From Rhizomucor pusillus (taxonomy: Eukaryota > Mucoromycota > Mucoromycetes > Mucorales > Lichtheimiaceae), in the NCBI GenBank assembly GCA_900175165.2, contig FWWN02000382.1, positions 1 to 64,000 on the forward strand: DNA of 64,000 nucleotides. The letters run 5' to 3'. Within the stretch, counting starts at the first letter, position 1. Every line of letters begins with the position of its first letter. Below the pieces are notes generated by a model that worked only from the letters and a program-made list of their open reading frames with translations, ran no database searches and had not been told where the DNA came from. Of the stretch, positions 34,827 to 45,108 are shown in pieces. Both the position numbers and the translations under genes were made by a program.

Positions 34827-36491
34827 ATGGCCCCTCCACACGCCGAAGAATTCACTGCCACGCCCTCGTCGTCCGCTGTTAACGATAAGCAGCCTCTTTT
34901 CAAGGTGAACTCGCCTGCTGTCGAGTACACTGACACGCATATCACCTCCAAGTATGTCTACTCCAACACCGTTGTCAACAAGTTGCCTGATGGTACCATG
35001 GTTGCCGAGCCTACTGAGCAAACCTTCTACTTCAAGACCGAACGCGCTGTTCCCCGTGTCGGGTAAGTGATAATATGCTCGCAGCAGCAGTGACGAGGCG
35101 ATGGTTTACTCATTGCAAAACATGACAGTTTGATGATGGTTGGCTGGGGCGGTAACAATGGCACCACCTTGACTGCTTCCATTCTTGCACACCGTCGCAA
35201 CCTGACCTGGCGCACCAAGCGCGGCGAGCAGAAGCCAAACTATTGGGGTTCTGTCACTCAAGCTTCGACTGTCCGCTTGGGTGTGACACCCGAAGGTGAG
35301 GATGTCTATGTCCCGCTCTCCAAGATGCTTCCTATGGTTGACCCCACCGACCTTGCCCTTGGTGGTTGGGATATCTCTGGCAAGAACTTGGGCGAGGCCA
35401 TGGAGCGCGCTCAGGTCTTGGACTATGACATCCAGCGCCAAGTCTACGATGAAATGGCTACCATGAAGCCCCTTCCTTCCATCTATTATCCCGACTTTAT
35501 TGCTGCGAACCAGTCCGATAGAGCCGATAATCTGATCCCCGGTGATGATAAGCGCAAGCACTGCGACCAAATCCGCAAGGACATTCGCGACTTCAAGGCC
35601 GCCAATAACCTCGACAAGGTCATTGTCGTCTGGACTGCCAACACCGAGCGTTACGCCGACATCATCCCCGGTGTCAACGATACCGCAGATAACTTTTTGG
35701 CTGCTGTTGCTCAGTCTCACCCCGAAGTCGCTCCTTCCTCCATCTTTGCCTTGGCATGCATTGAAGAAGGCGTTCCTTTCATCAACGGCTCTCCTCAAAA
35801 CACATTTGTCCCTGGTTTGATCGAATTGGCCGAACGTGAACGTGCCTTGATCGGCGGTGACGACTTCAAGTCTGGCCAGACAAAGTTCAAGTCTGCCATT
35901 GTTGACTTTTTGGTTAACGCTGGTATCAAGCCCGTTGCCATCACCTCGTACAACCACTTGGGTAACAACGATGGCAAGAACTTGTCTTCTCACAAGCAGT
36001 TCCGTTCTAAGGAAATCTCCAAGTCTACCGTCGTCGATGATATGGTTGCTGCAAACAAGATCTTGTACAAGGAAGGTGAGCATCCCGATCACACCGTTGT
36101 AATCAAGTACGTTCCCTCCGTCGGTGACTCTAAGCGCGCCTTGGATGAATACGAGTGCGATATCTTCATGGGCGGTCGTCAGAGCATTTCTGTCTACAAT
36201 GTCTGCGAGGATTCGTTCTTGGCTTCTCCTTTGATCATCGACTTGGTCGTTCTGGGTGAATTGTTGACCCGTATTCAATACAAGACCGAGGACATGACCA
36301 AGTACAGCACTTTCCACTCTGTCATGGCTCTCCTCAGCTACATGCTCAAGGCCCCCATGGTCGCCCCTGGTACTCCTGTCGTCAACGCTTTGAGCAGACA
36401 ACGCACTGCTATCGAAAACGTTTTGCGTGCCTGCGTTGGTTTGGCTCCCAACAACGATATGGGCTTGGAGCACAAGATCTGGAAGCAATAA
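34827..36491 (+). CDS. INO1: Inositol-3-phosphate synthase
   Basis: NAD-dependent enzyme converting glucose 6-phosphate to 1D-myo-inositol 3-phosphate, the first step of inositol and phosphatidylinositol synthesis; cytosolic. Two exons (34827-35062 and 35129-36491) give 532 aa, the family's usual length. Motifs: the NAD-binding [17 protein letters not shown], the [15 protein letters not shown] segment, [55 protein letters not shown] and [16 protein letters not shown]. Codon use is strongly biased to C-ending codons compared with neighbours, as expected for a highly expressed gene; this bias also creates a long spurious antisense frame. A stem-loop lies in the 3' UTR. Confidence 0.97.
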
Positions 36492-37174
36492 GATGATGGC
36501 TTTCTATCTACATTGTCCACCACTTTTTTAGCTTATATTAATGAATCACTAGAAAAATAAAACAACAAGGGTGCTGATTATCCCTTTGTTTTATTTTTGT
36601 TGCTTACACACATATGTCCTCCTTTGATAGTTTAACCTTTGCTATTCTTTGCAATTCCAAGCACGTTTTCTCAGCTGTTAAGCTTACAATATTTGTGAGA
36701 AACGATATAAGCAACGTCTGCTGCTTTTTGTGGCAGACGAGCATGCTCTGGCGGACTGTGTGATACGTAGACCCTTTCATATGGAAAAGATCTGGTTATT
36801 GTAGCATGCTAAAGTTGCGTACAGGAATCCTCGAATATTCCTTAGTTTTCTAAATACTTTATCTTATTTTCCGCATTGATCCAAGGTCTTTCGTAACGCA
36901 TTTCAGCCAAAATACACATTGCAATTGCTATTTTCAAAAGTTCTGGGGGGATGTCGCTAACTTAACGGTCGAAGATCAGCTATGGAAAGATGTCTCCTTC
37001 TTCGCTCTGGACGGCTCCGGCGTCAAGAGGCTCTTCACTTTTCCAATTGATCTCAACTCCAACAATCGTCTTCGATTGTATCTTTCGTTTGCCTTGGATT
37101 GCATGGTATATTTGTTATTAGATCATAATCAATAAGATTGTAATGTATTTCCTCCTTTTGTTCAGTTATTTCTG
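36492..37174. other. Convergent 3' spacer, INO1 / F-box gene
   Basis: 683 bp with the INO1 3' UTR and probably the 3' UTR of the F-box gene. It contains an A/T-rich inverted repeat near 36553-36598. No gene recognised. Confidence 0.5.
36553..36598. repeat. Inverted repeat (stem-loop) in the INO1 3' UTR
   Basis: Left arm 36553-36571 and right arm 36582-36598 pair over 17 bp: a 13-bp stem of AAAAATAAAACAA, a 2-nt bulge (CA), then AGGG with CCCT, and a 10-nt loop. It lies 62 bp after the INO1 stop. Confidence 0.75.
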
Positions 37175-37888
37175 TCATGCACTGTAAACTGCGTTTTGTT
37201 GCGGCATTGTATGAGTGCGCGTCTTGAGCACTGTAAATTCTGACAGCGAGGTTGTCGATGGCGAAGAAGAAGTTGAACAAACGGAAGACGTTGACGATGA
37301 CGACGACGCTGCATCGCTTTCCTCCGGAGCAGTGTTGTCACAAAGCATATCCAGGCTGCATTCCATCTTGATAGGTTCCACGCTCTTGCGGTCGTGATAG
37401 ATATTCGTTAGGTACTCCAACTGCCAGAGCCGTTCTCCACACTTGCTAATGTTGCGATACTCGACAACATTGTGGTCGCTCATGAGAGGCACAGAAACAG
37501 CTGAGGAACGATAGGCGACACTGTTCATTCGCAGCGGATCATTGCTGTCCTCTCGGTAAATGACAGTGCAGCCGTCAATGACCGGTGGGCTGGTATCTTG
37601 GCAACGAAAAAGTAAAATATCCGTATCCGGTTTGCACGTGAAGATGGCTTGCTGTCGAGTAGCATCGAAGGAGGACCATACAAAGTCCATTGGCTTGTGA
37701 GCGGCTACATCGTGTTGCTCTATCCAGAGTCTGATTCTTGTATGCGAAGCTCTCTTTATCAGTCGTTCGATAACAACCGAGCGCAAACGCACGTTCGTGC
37801 GGCTCAGCTGGTACAAAGATGCAAAGTCGACATAGGATGCAATTCGTTCTATAATCTCGGTGGGAAGGAGACAGAGCTCTACTTGCAT
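37175..37888 (-). CDS. F-box protein of unknown target
   Basis: The start is chosen at the ATG at 37886-37888 because an F-box begins right after it: LCLLPTEIIERIASYVDFAS with LYQLSRTNVRLRSVV (residues about 5-42). This gives 237 aa. The frame stays open 59 codons further upstream, but that part has no F-box-like content and overlaps the end of the MRG15 transcript. F-boxes bind Skp1 in SCF ubiquitin ligases and select substrates. The rest shows no WD40 or LRR; it ends with an acidic and Ser-rich tail (about 185-225). The substrate is unknown. Confidence 0.7.
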   Translation of the reverse strand: MQVELCLLPTEIIERIASYVDFASLYQLSRTNVRLRSVVIERLIKRASHTRIRLWIEQHDVAAHKPMDFVWSSFDATRQQAIFTCKPDTDILLFRCQDTSPPVIDGCTVIYREDSNDPLRMNSVAYRSSAVSVPLMSDHNVVEYRNISKCGERLWQLEYLTNIYHDRKSVEPIKMECSLDMLCDNTAPEESDAASSSSSTSSVCSTSSSPSTTSLSEFTVLKTRTHTMPQQNAVYSA

Positions 37889-38087
37889 TGGAGCATATTT
37901 AATTTGAAGAAGAACATGCACGATTTCAAAAAAACCAGGGCAACCACCCCATTTTATGGAATACTTTAGAGACGACAAAGAGAGTCGGAATCGGACCATT
38001 TCAGGGACCTGACACTTATCCAAAGAGGACCTTTTCCCTTTTAGTACTGGCTGATATGACATCATTTCCCAGGAATCGTCTTTCTTT

Positions 38088-39392
38088 TTATTGCAAACTT
38101 TGTTCAGTTTGCAGAAATCTTTTAAACGAGTATTGGATTAGCACTGACCTCATGTGAACTGAAGAAAAGCGTACAAGTTTAATAACTTACTTTAGAATAT
38201 TTGAGAAGCATTCCTTCAAGTTTAACAGTGTTTCGGAATCGATATTAGCTTTGCAAAGTAACAACGGCATCTCGACTACAATGACGGAATAGGGAGTTGT
38301 CAATTGCAGACTTTCATCAATAACGAGAGTTTGCATACCAAATAACCGCAGAAAATGTTCGACACCGTATACTTGACTAGGAGTCTTCTTTCCATGCACC
38401 ATTTGCTCGTACTGTTGCTGTTCCTGATGATAAAGCAATGAAGTTGCCAATGATTCATTAAAGTAGAGTTCTATTCCCTGAATGACTTGATCGAGCATTT
38501 CATCACTCCTATCAGATGCAATCTACAGTTTAGAGTATAGAAAAATGGAGGGGCCCCATGAAAAGTTATAATTTACTAACATGTTACACTTGTCTCGGTA
38601 GCTTGCTTGGAATTGCTGTAATATTTCAGATACAGATGGATGCCGTGGGAGTGAGCCAATCTAAATATGATGCAGTTGTAAGTACGATACAGTTTTGATA
38701 ACGCGGTTTTTCTATCTTTACCTGCCGATTTTTGGTCACGTTCTCCCAGTCATCCACCAATCGCCCCTTTAGGGATTCTGGCATAGGGACTCCAAATTCT
38801 GCTCTTTTAGCCATTTCTTCCTCCTATATTCCCCCCCACCTTTGATGATAAATATTCTCCATAATTTGTCTTCAATTTGTCCAGTGTTTGTACGTACAAT
38901 TCGACTTTTCTCTGTGCTGGCATCGCGGTTCCTCTTTCGACTTCGTGACTCTGAGCCCTCTGTAGTACTTGTATGTGCTGCTGATGTGCGAGAAGGTTTC
39001 CTCCGTGAATGCATTTCTTTAAGTTGTTGTTGTTTTTGCAGATTTGTGTCGTTCCACTTTAATACACGTTCGTCAGGAACCCACTCGTCCCAGCTGTGCA
39101 AAGGCGATAAGTCATTATAACATAGCATTAAGACACATAACCCTTCCACCGAAAGCCCGCTTCTTACGTTTGTTTCCAGCCTTTGTAGTGTACTAGATAT
39201 TGTGGACTGTCGTCGTTTGGATCATCTTTGCGCTCGCGTTTAATGATCTGGTATCCTTTTGATCAGTTGGAATTTTCTCGCCCTTACTGACTGTTCTATG
39301 GAGCTGACCTTGGCCTCATACAACAGTGGTCCGTGGTAGCATAGTACTCTTTCGTCCTTTTCAAAGTTGAATTTCTTCTCGTGTCGAGCCAT
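38088..39392 (-). CDS. EAF3: MRG15/Eaf3 homologue, chromodomain protein of histone (de)acetylase complexes
   Basis: Seven exons (39392-39309, 39247-39168, 39093-38898, 38823-38722, 38660-38581, 38508-38191, 38118-38088) give 296 aa. The N-terminal chromo barrel has the diagnostic VLCYHGPLLYEAK, YLVHYKGWKQ and WDEWVPDERVLKW, with the aromatic cage for methylated H3K36. A basic linker (RSRKRNRDASTEKSR) follows. The MRG domain is complete: LVDDWENVTKNRQ, LPRHPSVSEILQQF, SLLYHQEQQQYEQM, VYGVEHFLRLFGM, and a C-terminal helix. The family acts in NuA4 and Rpd3S/Sin3 complexes and suppresses cryptic transcription. It is a common fungal, animal and plant gene; the identification is firm. Confidence 0.92.
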
Positions 39393-40140
39393 TTATCAAA
39401 GGGAAAAGAAACTAGTCATAGTCTCTGTCTGCGATTGTTCACAAGTCCGCGCTTTCCGCGTCGACTTCGCTACGCGCATTGAAATCCGATCATCACTTCG
39501 CGCACTGGAAAATTTGGGGCACTTTAGTCTTAGAACTTCACACTAGAAAGTACCATACACGAGTGTAAGTTTATTTCGACAAGGTAAGTTGTAGTTGACG
39601 CATAGTTTGCAGTTGCATTTATCTATCTGGTCAGCGGGTTTGAGCTCCTAAGTTGCATACGAATCTCGTTTGATGTGGTACATAGCAAAGTGACAGATCT
39701 AGCCGTGCAGTCTTATGAAGCTGGTGACATAATATCACTGACGCTTTTACGTTGCATTTTCTCTGCTATCATTCTTGTAAACTGCTCAGTGTTAGTCGAA
39801 ATAGTATTTAACACGGAAATATATAGAAAGAAACGGACAATCATTGCAAGGACTATCTGCTAAATATGTAAGTCTGTCTGTCATCCCGAGAAAAGGCATA
39901 TCGGAACTTTGTTTAAGCAGATCATTATGATCAGGGTAAGCTATGTATAATAAGTAGCATATGCAATGCTACTGATGCCAGCAGTGCCTACTGGGGCAAG
40001 GTTAACTTTCAACAGCTCCAGCGCCGCTTTGGGACTTTGGACGCTTTGGCAGCGTCGCAGCTTAAAATTTTTTGACGTCAATTTAGTGTTGACAAAAAAA
40101 TAAAGAAGTAACCACTAACTCTTGTCTACTTTTGTCTGAA
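39393..40140. other. Divergent intergenic region, MRG15 / TIM13
   Basis: 748 bp between divergent starts; holds both promoters. A short frame at 39675-39863 was judged chance. Confidence 0.45.
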
Positions 40141-40599
40141 ATGTCTTCGTACGATTCTTCCTACGGTTTTGGTGGAGCCACCAGCGCTGGTGCTGCTGAC
40201 TTGGTACAGTGTCGCGTCAAATATTGGTCTCTAGGGTTGGTCTCTAATGTCGACACTGCATGTAAAACAGGGTAACAAGAAGCAGGAAGTCATGGACAAG
40301 GTGCGCAGCGAGCTCGCCTTGGCTAACGCCCAAGAGCTCATTAACGTAAGTTCATTCTCTGCCCACGCCTGGGTAAAACTTGGACTAATATTGGTACCGA
40401 TCGCGTTCTGTAGAAAATAAACGAAAAGTGCTACGAAAAGTGCGTTCCCAAGCCCGGCGCTCGTCTCGAAAGCGGCGAGCAAGCTTGCCTTTCAAAGTGC
40501 ATGGATCGTTACATGGAAGCATGGAACGTCGTATCGCGTGCATACGTCTCTAGAATCCAGCGCGAATCTGCGAACCAGTCTTTCGGCGGCAGCATGTAA
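40141..40599 (+). CDS. TIM13: TIM13, small Tim chaperone of the mitochondrial intermembrane space
   Basis: Three exons (40141-40203, 40271-40345, 40414-40599) give 107 aa. The twin CX3C motif is intact: CYEKC and CLSKC, 15 residues apart, followed by [20 protein letters not shown]. With Tim8, Tim13 escorts hydrophobic precursors across the intermembrane space. The protein has no presequence, as expected for a Mia40 substrate. Its stop is 52 bp from the stop of the convergent CNOT11 gene. Confidence 0.93.
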
Positions 40600-40651
40600 A
40601 TAGATATATGTGTCTACTTTTAAAAGAGCAACAAGAAAAAAACGTCATATC

Positions 40652-42212
40652 TCAACTACGTTGTTGAAAACCTATCTGCTGGGCTTCGCTAGTCGCTAAA
40701 CGGTACAATTCTGCGACTCCTCTGAAACGAAGATAGCTGACACAAAATGCCTGAATCTCGATCAGATATTCTGCAATCGGAATGATTTGCTTCTCCAACA
40801 ACAACTGTAAAAATCGAGCGACCTACATGCAAGAGAAAGAGATCAAAGGAACTGTGAGAACACAGTGAATGGCTTCCTTTTACTACTACGCAACTTGCCA
40901 TCCTCACGAGTTTGTTCTTCTGCGCACTGTCGGGTAACAAGTCACATGTCCGGATGCTATTTGAAATATAGACATGCAAGTAGTCGTCGGACATGCCTGG
41001 AGGCCGGGCAGTTGTCAGCAAACTGTATACAACTTCGAGGGAATTGACGTTGATGGGTATATGAGCGAGTGCTTCCAGATACCTGATATGAAAACCTTAA
41101 TGAGACTCTTTCTTCTCTGGACATGCTTTGAGTAAGCATTTTTACTTACTGGAAAGATCGCTCTGAAGAAAGTAATACGCGGACAAAACTGGATGCCAAT
41201 AGCTGGTTCATCTCTAAGAATTCAGGGAGCTTTGTAGGCTCCATATCAAACGCAGCGACAACCTGATTAGGATACAGTTGCAGAGCCTTTTGAAGGCACT
41301 GGGAAACAGCAAAGTGAATGGATCAATAATTTGTATGTTGTAAAACTCTATCAGCCAATACCTGTTGCTCTGGTATGGTCAATGGCCTAGTGCAGCCTTC
41401 TTGAAGCATTTTGACGATGGTTTGAAGCGTTGTAGAATCCATCCCATTTTTGATCTGTTTCAAAGTTATTAAATCATTCTAGATATACATTCGTGGCTAT
41501 TTTTGACTGAACCTTCTCTGTCAACTTTGCGAGCACAGCCCCGTGGTGACTATAATCGGCAATACTGTCACACTGCTGGTCCTTAGCATCCGTACCCAAA
41601 GTTTGTACGGTGCTGCGTAGGTAGACATCAACTGACCATCCATTCGCGCGGGAATGCAGGCTCCACTACTTACGGGTCGTCTACGAGTCTCGATACGGCT
41701 GATTGCAAGTAAGCGAGCCGAGAGGAATCCTTGCGCGTTTTGGCAGCTATCGAGCCATTGCAAATTTCCGAAAGTGGTAGATCGTGCATCTAGTAGACCA
41801 AATCGCCGGTGTTAGTTAGAACTCTATCAAGAATCATACTCTATTCTTATTTATATGTACCTCATCCATTTCTCCATACAGAATGTTTTGCACGAATGCT
41901 TGCTCGACTTGGTTGCTGCGTTCCTGATCCTGCTCGTTGAGCTCTAAAAAGAAGGTCAAAAATGGGTTGTACTCCAAGGGCTGGTCTGCATAGAGAGCAT
42001 AAAGGTTGTAGAGGATCGAAAGGCGGGTTGCTGTATCCTGCAGTTCAGTTGTAGCTTGGTGAATTGACCGCTGCCGAGCTGCTACTTGCCTCTGTCTGAT
42101 CAAAGAATAGGAATGCGTTGCAGCCTGCTGTAAAGCGATCCTCATTCGCCGTTTTCCGGCGAAACTCGTCAAAAGCTTCTGCGAACGTCAACGACGAAAG
42201 ATCTCGCGACAT
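40652..42212 (-). CDS. CNOT11 homologue, CCR4-NOT complex subunit 11
   Basis: CCR4-NOT deadenylase subunit of the C2orf29/DUF2363 family; with CNOT10 it binds the N-terminal part of CNOT1. Start ATG at 42210-42212 (MSRDLSSLTFAEAFDEF). After a GC-AG intron (42038-42089) the frame continues DTATRLSILYNLYALYADQP and LEYNPFLTFFLELNE, which match the CNOT11 segment between its Leu-rich start and EPLAANPF. Later exons give the C-terminal domain: LYPNQVVAAFDMEPTKLPEF, LLTTARPPGMSDDYLHVYIS, NSIRTCDLLPDS, KNKLVRMASC, and IEIQAFCVSYLRFRGVAELYRL close to the stop at 40652-40654. CNOT11 is missing from budding yeast, so its presence fits an early-diverging fungus. Confidence 0.85.
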
Positions 42213-42435
42213 GTTCAACTCAGGTTTTGCAGGAATTAGGGTCACGCTCAACCAAAGAAAATGGTAAAGACAGGCGGGGGGGAGAGTGTGAGCTTGCGAG
42301 GTGGGGTGGGCGCCCAAACTCTACGTTTCACAAGCAAACACCAGATTCTATTCAGATATCATCACACCTGACTGCAGACGTGCCTGATCTTTTACATGAT
42401 ACCTCCACCCAAGGACATTGGAAATATTGAAAACA

Positions 42436-42465
42436 ATACGCCCTTGCTTTTGAGCAAGGGCGTAT
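42436..42465. repeat. Perfect 13-bp hairpin between CNOT11 and the UPF0303 gene
   Basis: ATACGCCCTTGCT (42436-42448) and its exact reverse complement AGCAAGGGCGTAT (42453-42465) flank a 4-nt loop TTTG. It lies 95 bp beyond the stop of the minus-strand UPF0303 gene and about 224 bp upstream of the CNOT11 start, so it could sit in the UPF0303 3' UTR or in the CNOT11 promoter. Confidence 0.9.
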
Positions 42466-42560
42466 CTACTGTGGGATTCTTTTCTGCAATCTATGATGCC
42501 AATTATTTGCGTTTCTATGTAAAAATTTGCAGACCAGGCAGGTCTGAAGCTAAAGCAGAT

Positions 42561-43157
42561 TTATTTCTGAAGATATTCCTTGATAGAATTGACAACCAAG
42601 TTGTGATCATCCTGTTGAAAAAGAATCGGGAGAGTGAATACAAGGCGAGAGACAAGGGCAAATGTCTCAGTCTCTTTTACCTCTTGAGCCAGACCAGAAA
42701 CGGTGATGCATCCAACAACGCCAACGTTTTCAATAATAAGTGGGAAAGATCCACCGTGTGCTGCATACTCATTTTCGCTGACCAGATATTTCTCCTCCAA
42801 AGTCTTGTTCTGACTGGCGCAGTAACGACCCATGTAGAAACTCGAGTGTCTGAATCGCATGACAGTTTTGCTTTGTAGTGTGTGATTAGATCTTCTCCTT
42901 CTCACGCATTCTCAGTCGGTTTAAACCTTTTATTACCTCTTTCGCTTTACCCATTCGTTGTTGTCTGGTCCTGTGCCTTGCATAGCATAGTGGAAAAGTT
43001 GATGGCCGGCCAGCTCGATATCTATAACTATAGGCCGGGGAAACTCCTTGCCCTTCTTCAATATCAGGAGACCTAGCTCCAAGGCATCTTCGGACGTAAA
43101 CTTGTTGAAAACGAGCGTGCGTTCTTGCTCTAGCAGTGTTTCGAGAAGATTACTCAT
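42561..43157 (-). CDS. UPF0303 / YBR137W-like protein (GlcG/HbpS fold)
   Basis: Three exons (43157-42937, 42870-42681, 42611-42561) give 153 aa. The sequence matches the UPF0303 family: SEDALELGLLILKKGKEFPR with IVIDIELAGHQLFHYAM, NNEWVKRK, VMRFRHSSFYMGRY, LEEKYLVSENEYAAHGGSFP and GCITVSGLAQE. Yeast Ybr137w forms oligomers and is linked to tail-anchored protein insertion through the Get4-Get5 system. The second intron (42612-42680, 69 nt) is a multiple of three and has no in-frame stop, so its retention would add 23 residues. Confidence 0.88.
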
Positions 43158-45108
43158 CGCGTGTGATGGATGTGCGGGATAGGAAAAGCGGGAAAAGAAA
43201 GAATGGGTATCCCGTCGTCCCGCTCAACTGGAAATTCGTCCTCTCCGCTCTGCACCCCACGCTTGATGAGGTAAGCGTCTCGTAGCACCTTTTCGTAGAA
43301 ATTGCTCCTCTTCTATAGTTCTGCGAAGAATAACAGCAGTAGCGTTAAGTTATAAAGAATTGCCATCATACCCATCGAGCGCCCGCAAACAATTAGCAGA
43401 CTGGGCAATATTCGGTACCGGTGGTCATATTAAGGCCGTATCTACGGAAAGGATGAGTCTGTATCCAGATTCATGGTATTATGGATCGCAGCCATATACT
43501 TACAGTGATATGTATTAATGGATCAGTCTCGATAATGCTCAATACTGACAAATGTATAACTTCGAGCCTTGCTGCATCAGGTGGATCGCTGGTTGCGACA
43601 AGGGGACGAAACGGAGAAACGAATGATAGACAAGAAGAATGCATACGATCAAGCAATGTCTGTAAAACGATAATATCGTGAACATTACATTGGGGCTATA
43701 GTTCCTTTTCCAGCGTCACCGTCAGAGGATATCCATGCATATAGCAAAATATAGGGTAGGGTATCAAAGATCGGAAGTTCTGTATCCATCCACTATCTCT
43801 CCACGAATAATAGAGAGTTGCATTGCTGACTTTTGCGCTAGTTGCATTCCACAGTATGTAGAAATGAAGAACACAGTGTGAATTCGGCGCTGCTCAGTGT
43901 ATGAGACATTGAACAGTCGCTAGGGGTGTGGCGTGTTCTAGTTGTTAAGAAAAAGGAAAAAGTCTATCTTTCGGTGATATAGTCAATGAGACTCGGGTTC
44001 CTGCAGTCTGCAGATGAGGAATAATATGCCTTTCGGGGCAATCACCGTAAAAAAGAGGTCCGGGCGAATTCATGCGCTACTTTGCACTTCTTGCCTCTTT
44101 TCGTTAACCCACAAGGCCCACGGCCCATTATACAGCATGTTTGTGTTTCGTTGGCTTATCCAAGGGGTAAATTACGTGCTAAAGTACTATTTCTCATTAT
44201 TACTAGCTTATCATTTATCATGCGAACATGTATACAGGCAATATGCTCACAGATGAGGAACAATACGGTAGCAATGTGGTACATACCATTACAGCGATCT
44301 AAGCTAGCGTCCTCCCAAGCTGTCGGAAAATTCCTGTATTGGAAAGACTTGCTATTTGCAAATATGACAGTGACAGCAAACCAAGCTAGTCCAAGTTACC
44401 ATTGTTCGCATAAGCATTGTCTTGCACGTTGTCGGGAGGAACGATATGCTCTTCTGTATATCAGATAAATATCGCCCGGTCCCCCGCGCCCGCCAGCCTG
44501 TAACAGATCTGGTTTGCAGGAGGAGTAAAGATTTTGGCTGCAGTTTAGTTTACTGTCCATACTCCGGTGGTGATGCTGATATCGTTGTTGCATAGTTGGA
44601 CAGGTTGAAGAGAAGGGGAGAGGGGATAATGGCCAATAGATAATTAGATGGGCGCTTTCCCATTATGCAGGTTTTTTCTACGATCTTCGGATCCATACGT
44701 TTCACCGGGATCGACGTCCCGCATACTCTAAAGTAATAATGAAAGTACGATAGCCAAGGCGCAAGAATTTTTCTTCTTCTCCAACGTACTATTTGCTTGT
44801 ACTATACACATGATTTGACGACGGCAAAATTTTCCGATAGATCCTGTTCCGTGGTTCTCCAAAAGTCTAGAGAGAAAGAAATTGATGTGAAACAAAGCCA
44901 GGCGCGGAATCGTGTCCTGCAGATCGCTCTACCGAAAATTAGCGGAGTTCTATTTTGAGATGCGATTACTGCTTTTGGCGACCGAGATTGCAAATTTAGT
45001 GCAACACGAGAACCGGGTTTAATCCTCTTTCCTTGCCAAGGGCAACATTTGCCAGTTACATCTTCTCCATTCCTTGTCATCTCTGTTCCTCTCGAATCGT
45101 CACACCCA
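43158..45108. other. Gene-poor region
   Basis: 1.95 kb between divergent starts. Small frames (43481-43681, 44014-44256, 44082-44468) show no family resemblance. A 16-bp near-repeat beginning CAGATGAGGAA occurs at about 44010 and 44250. No RNA gene or mobile element recognised. Confidence 0.4.

Noticed and set aside
35106..36488. 460-codon open frame antisense to INO1
   Set aside because: It mirrors the INO1 exon exactly and arises from the strong C-ending codon bias of INO1, which removes stops on the other strand. The protein has no family features.
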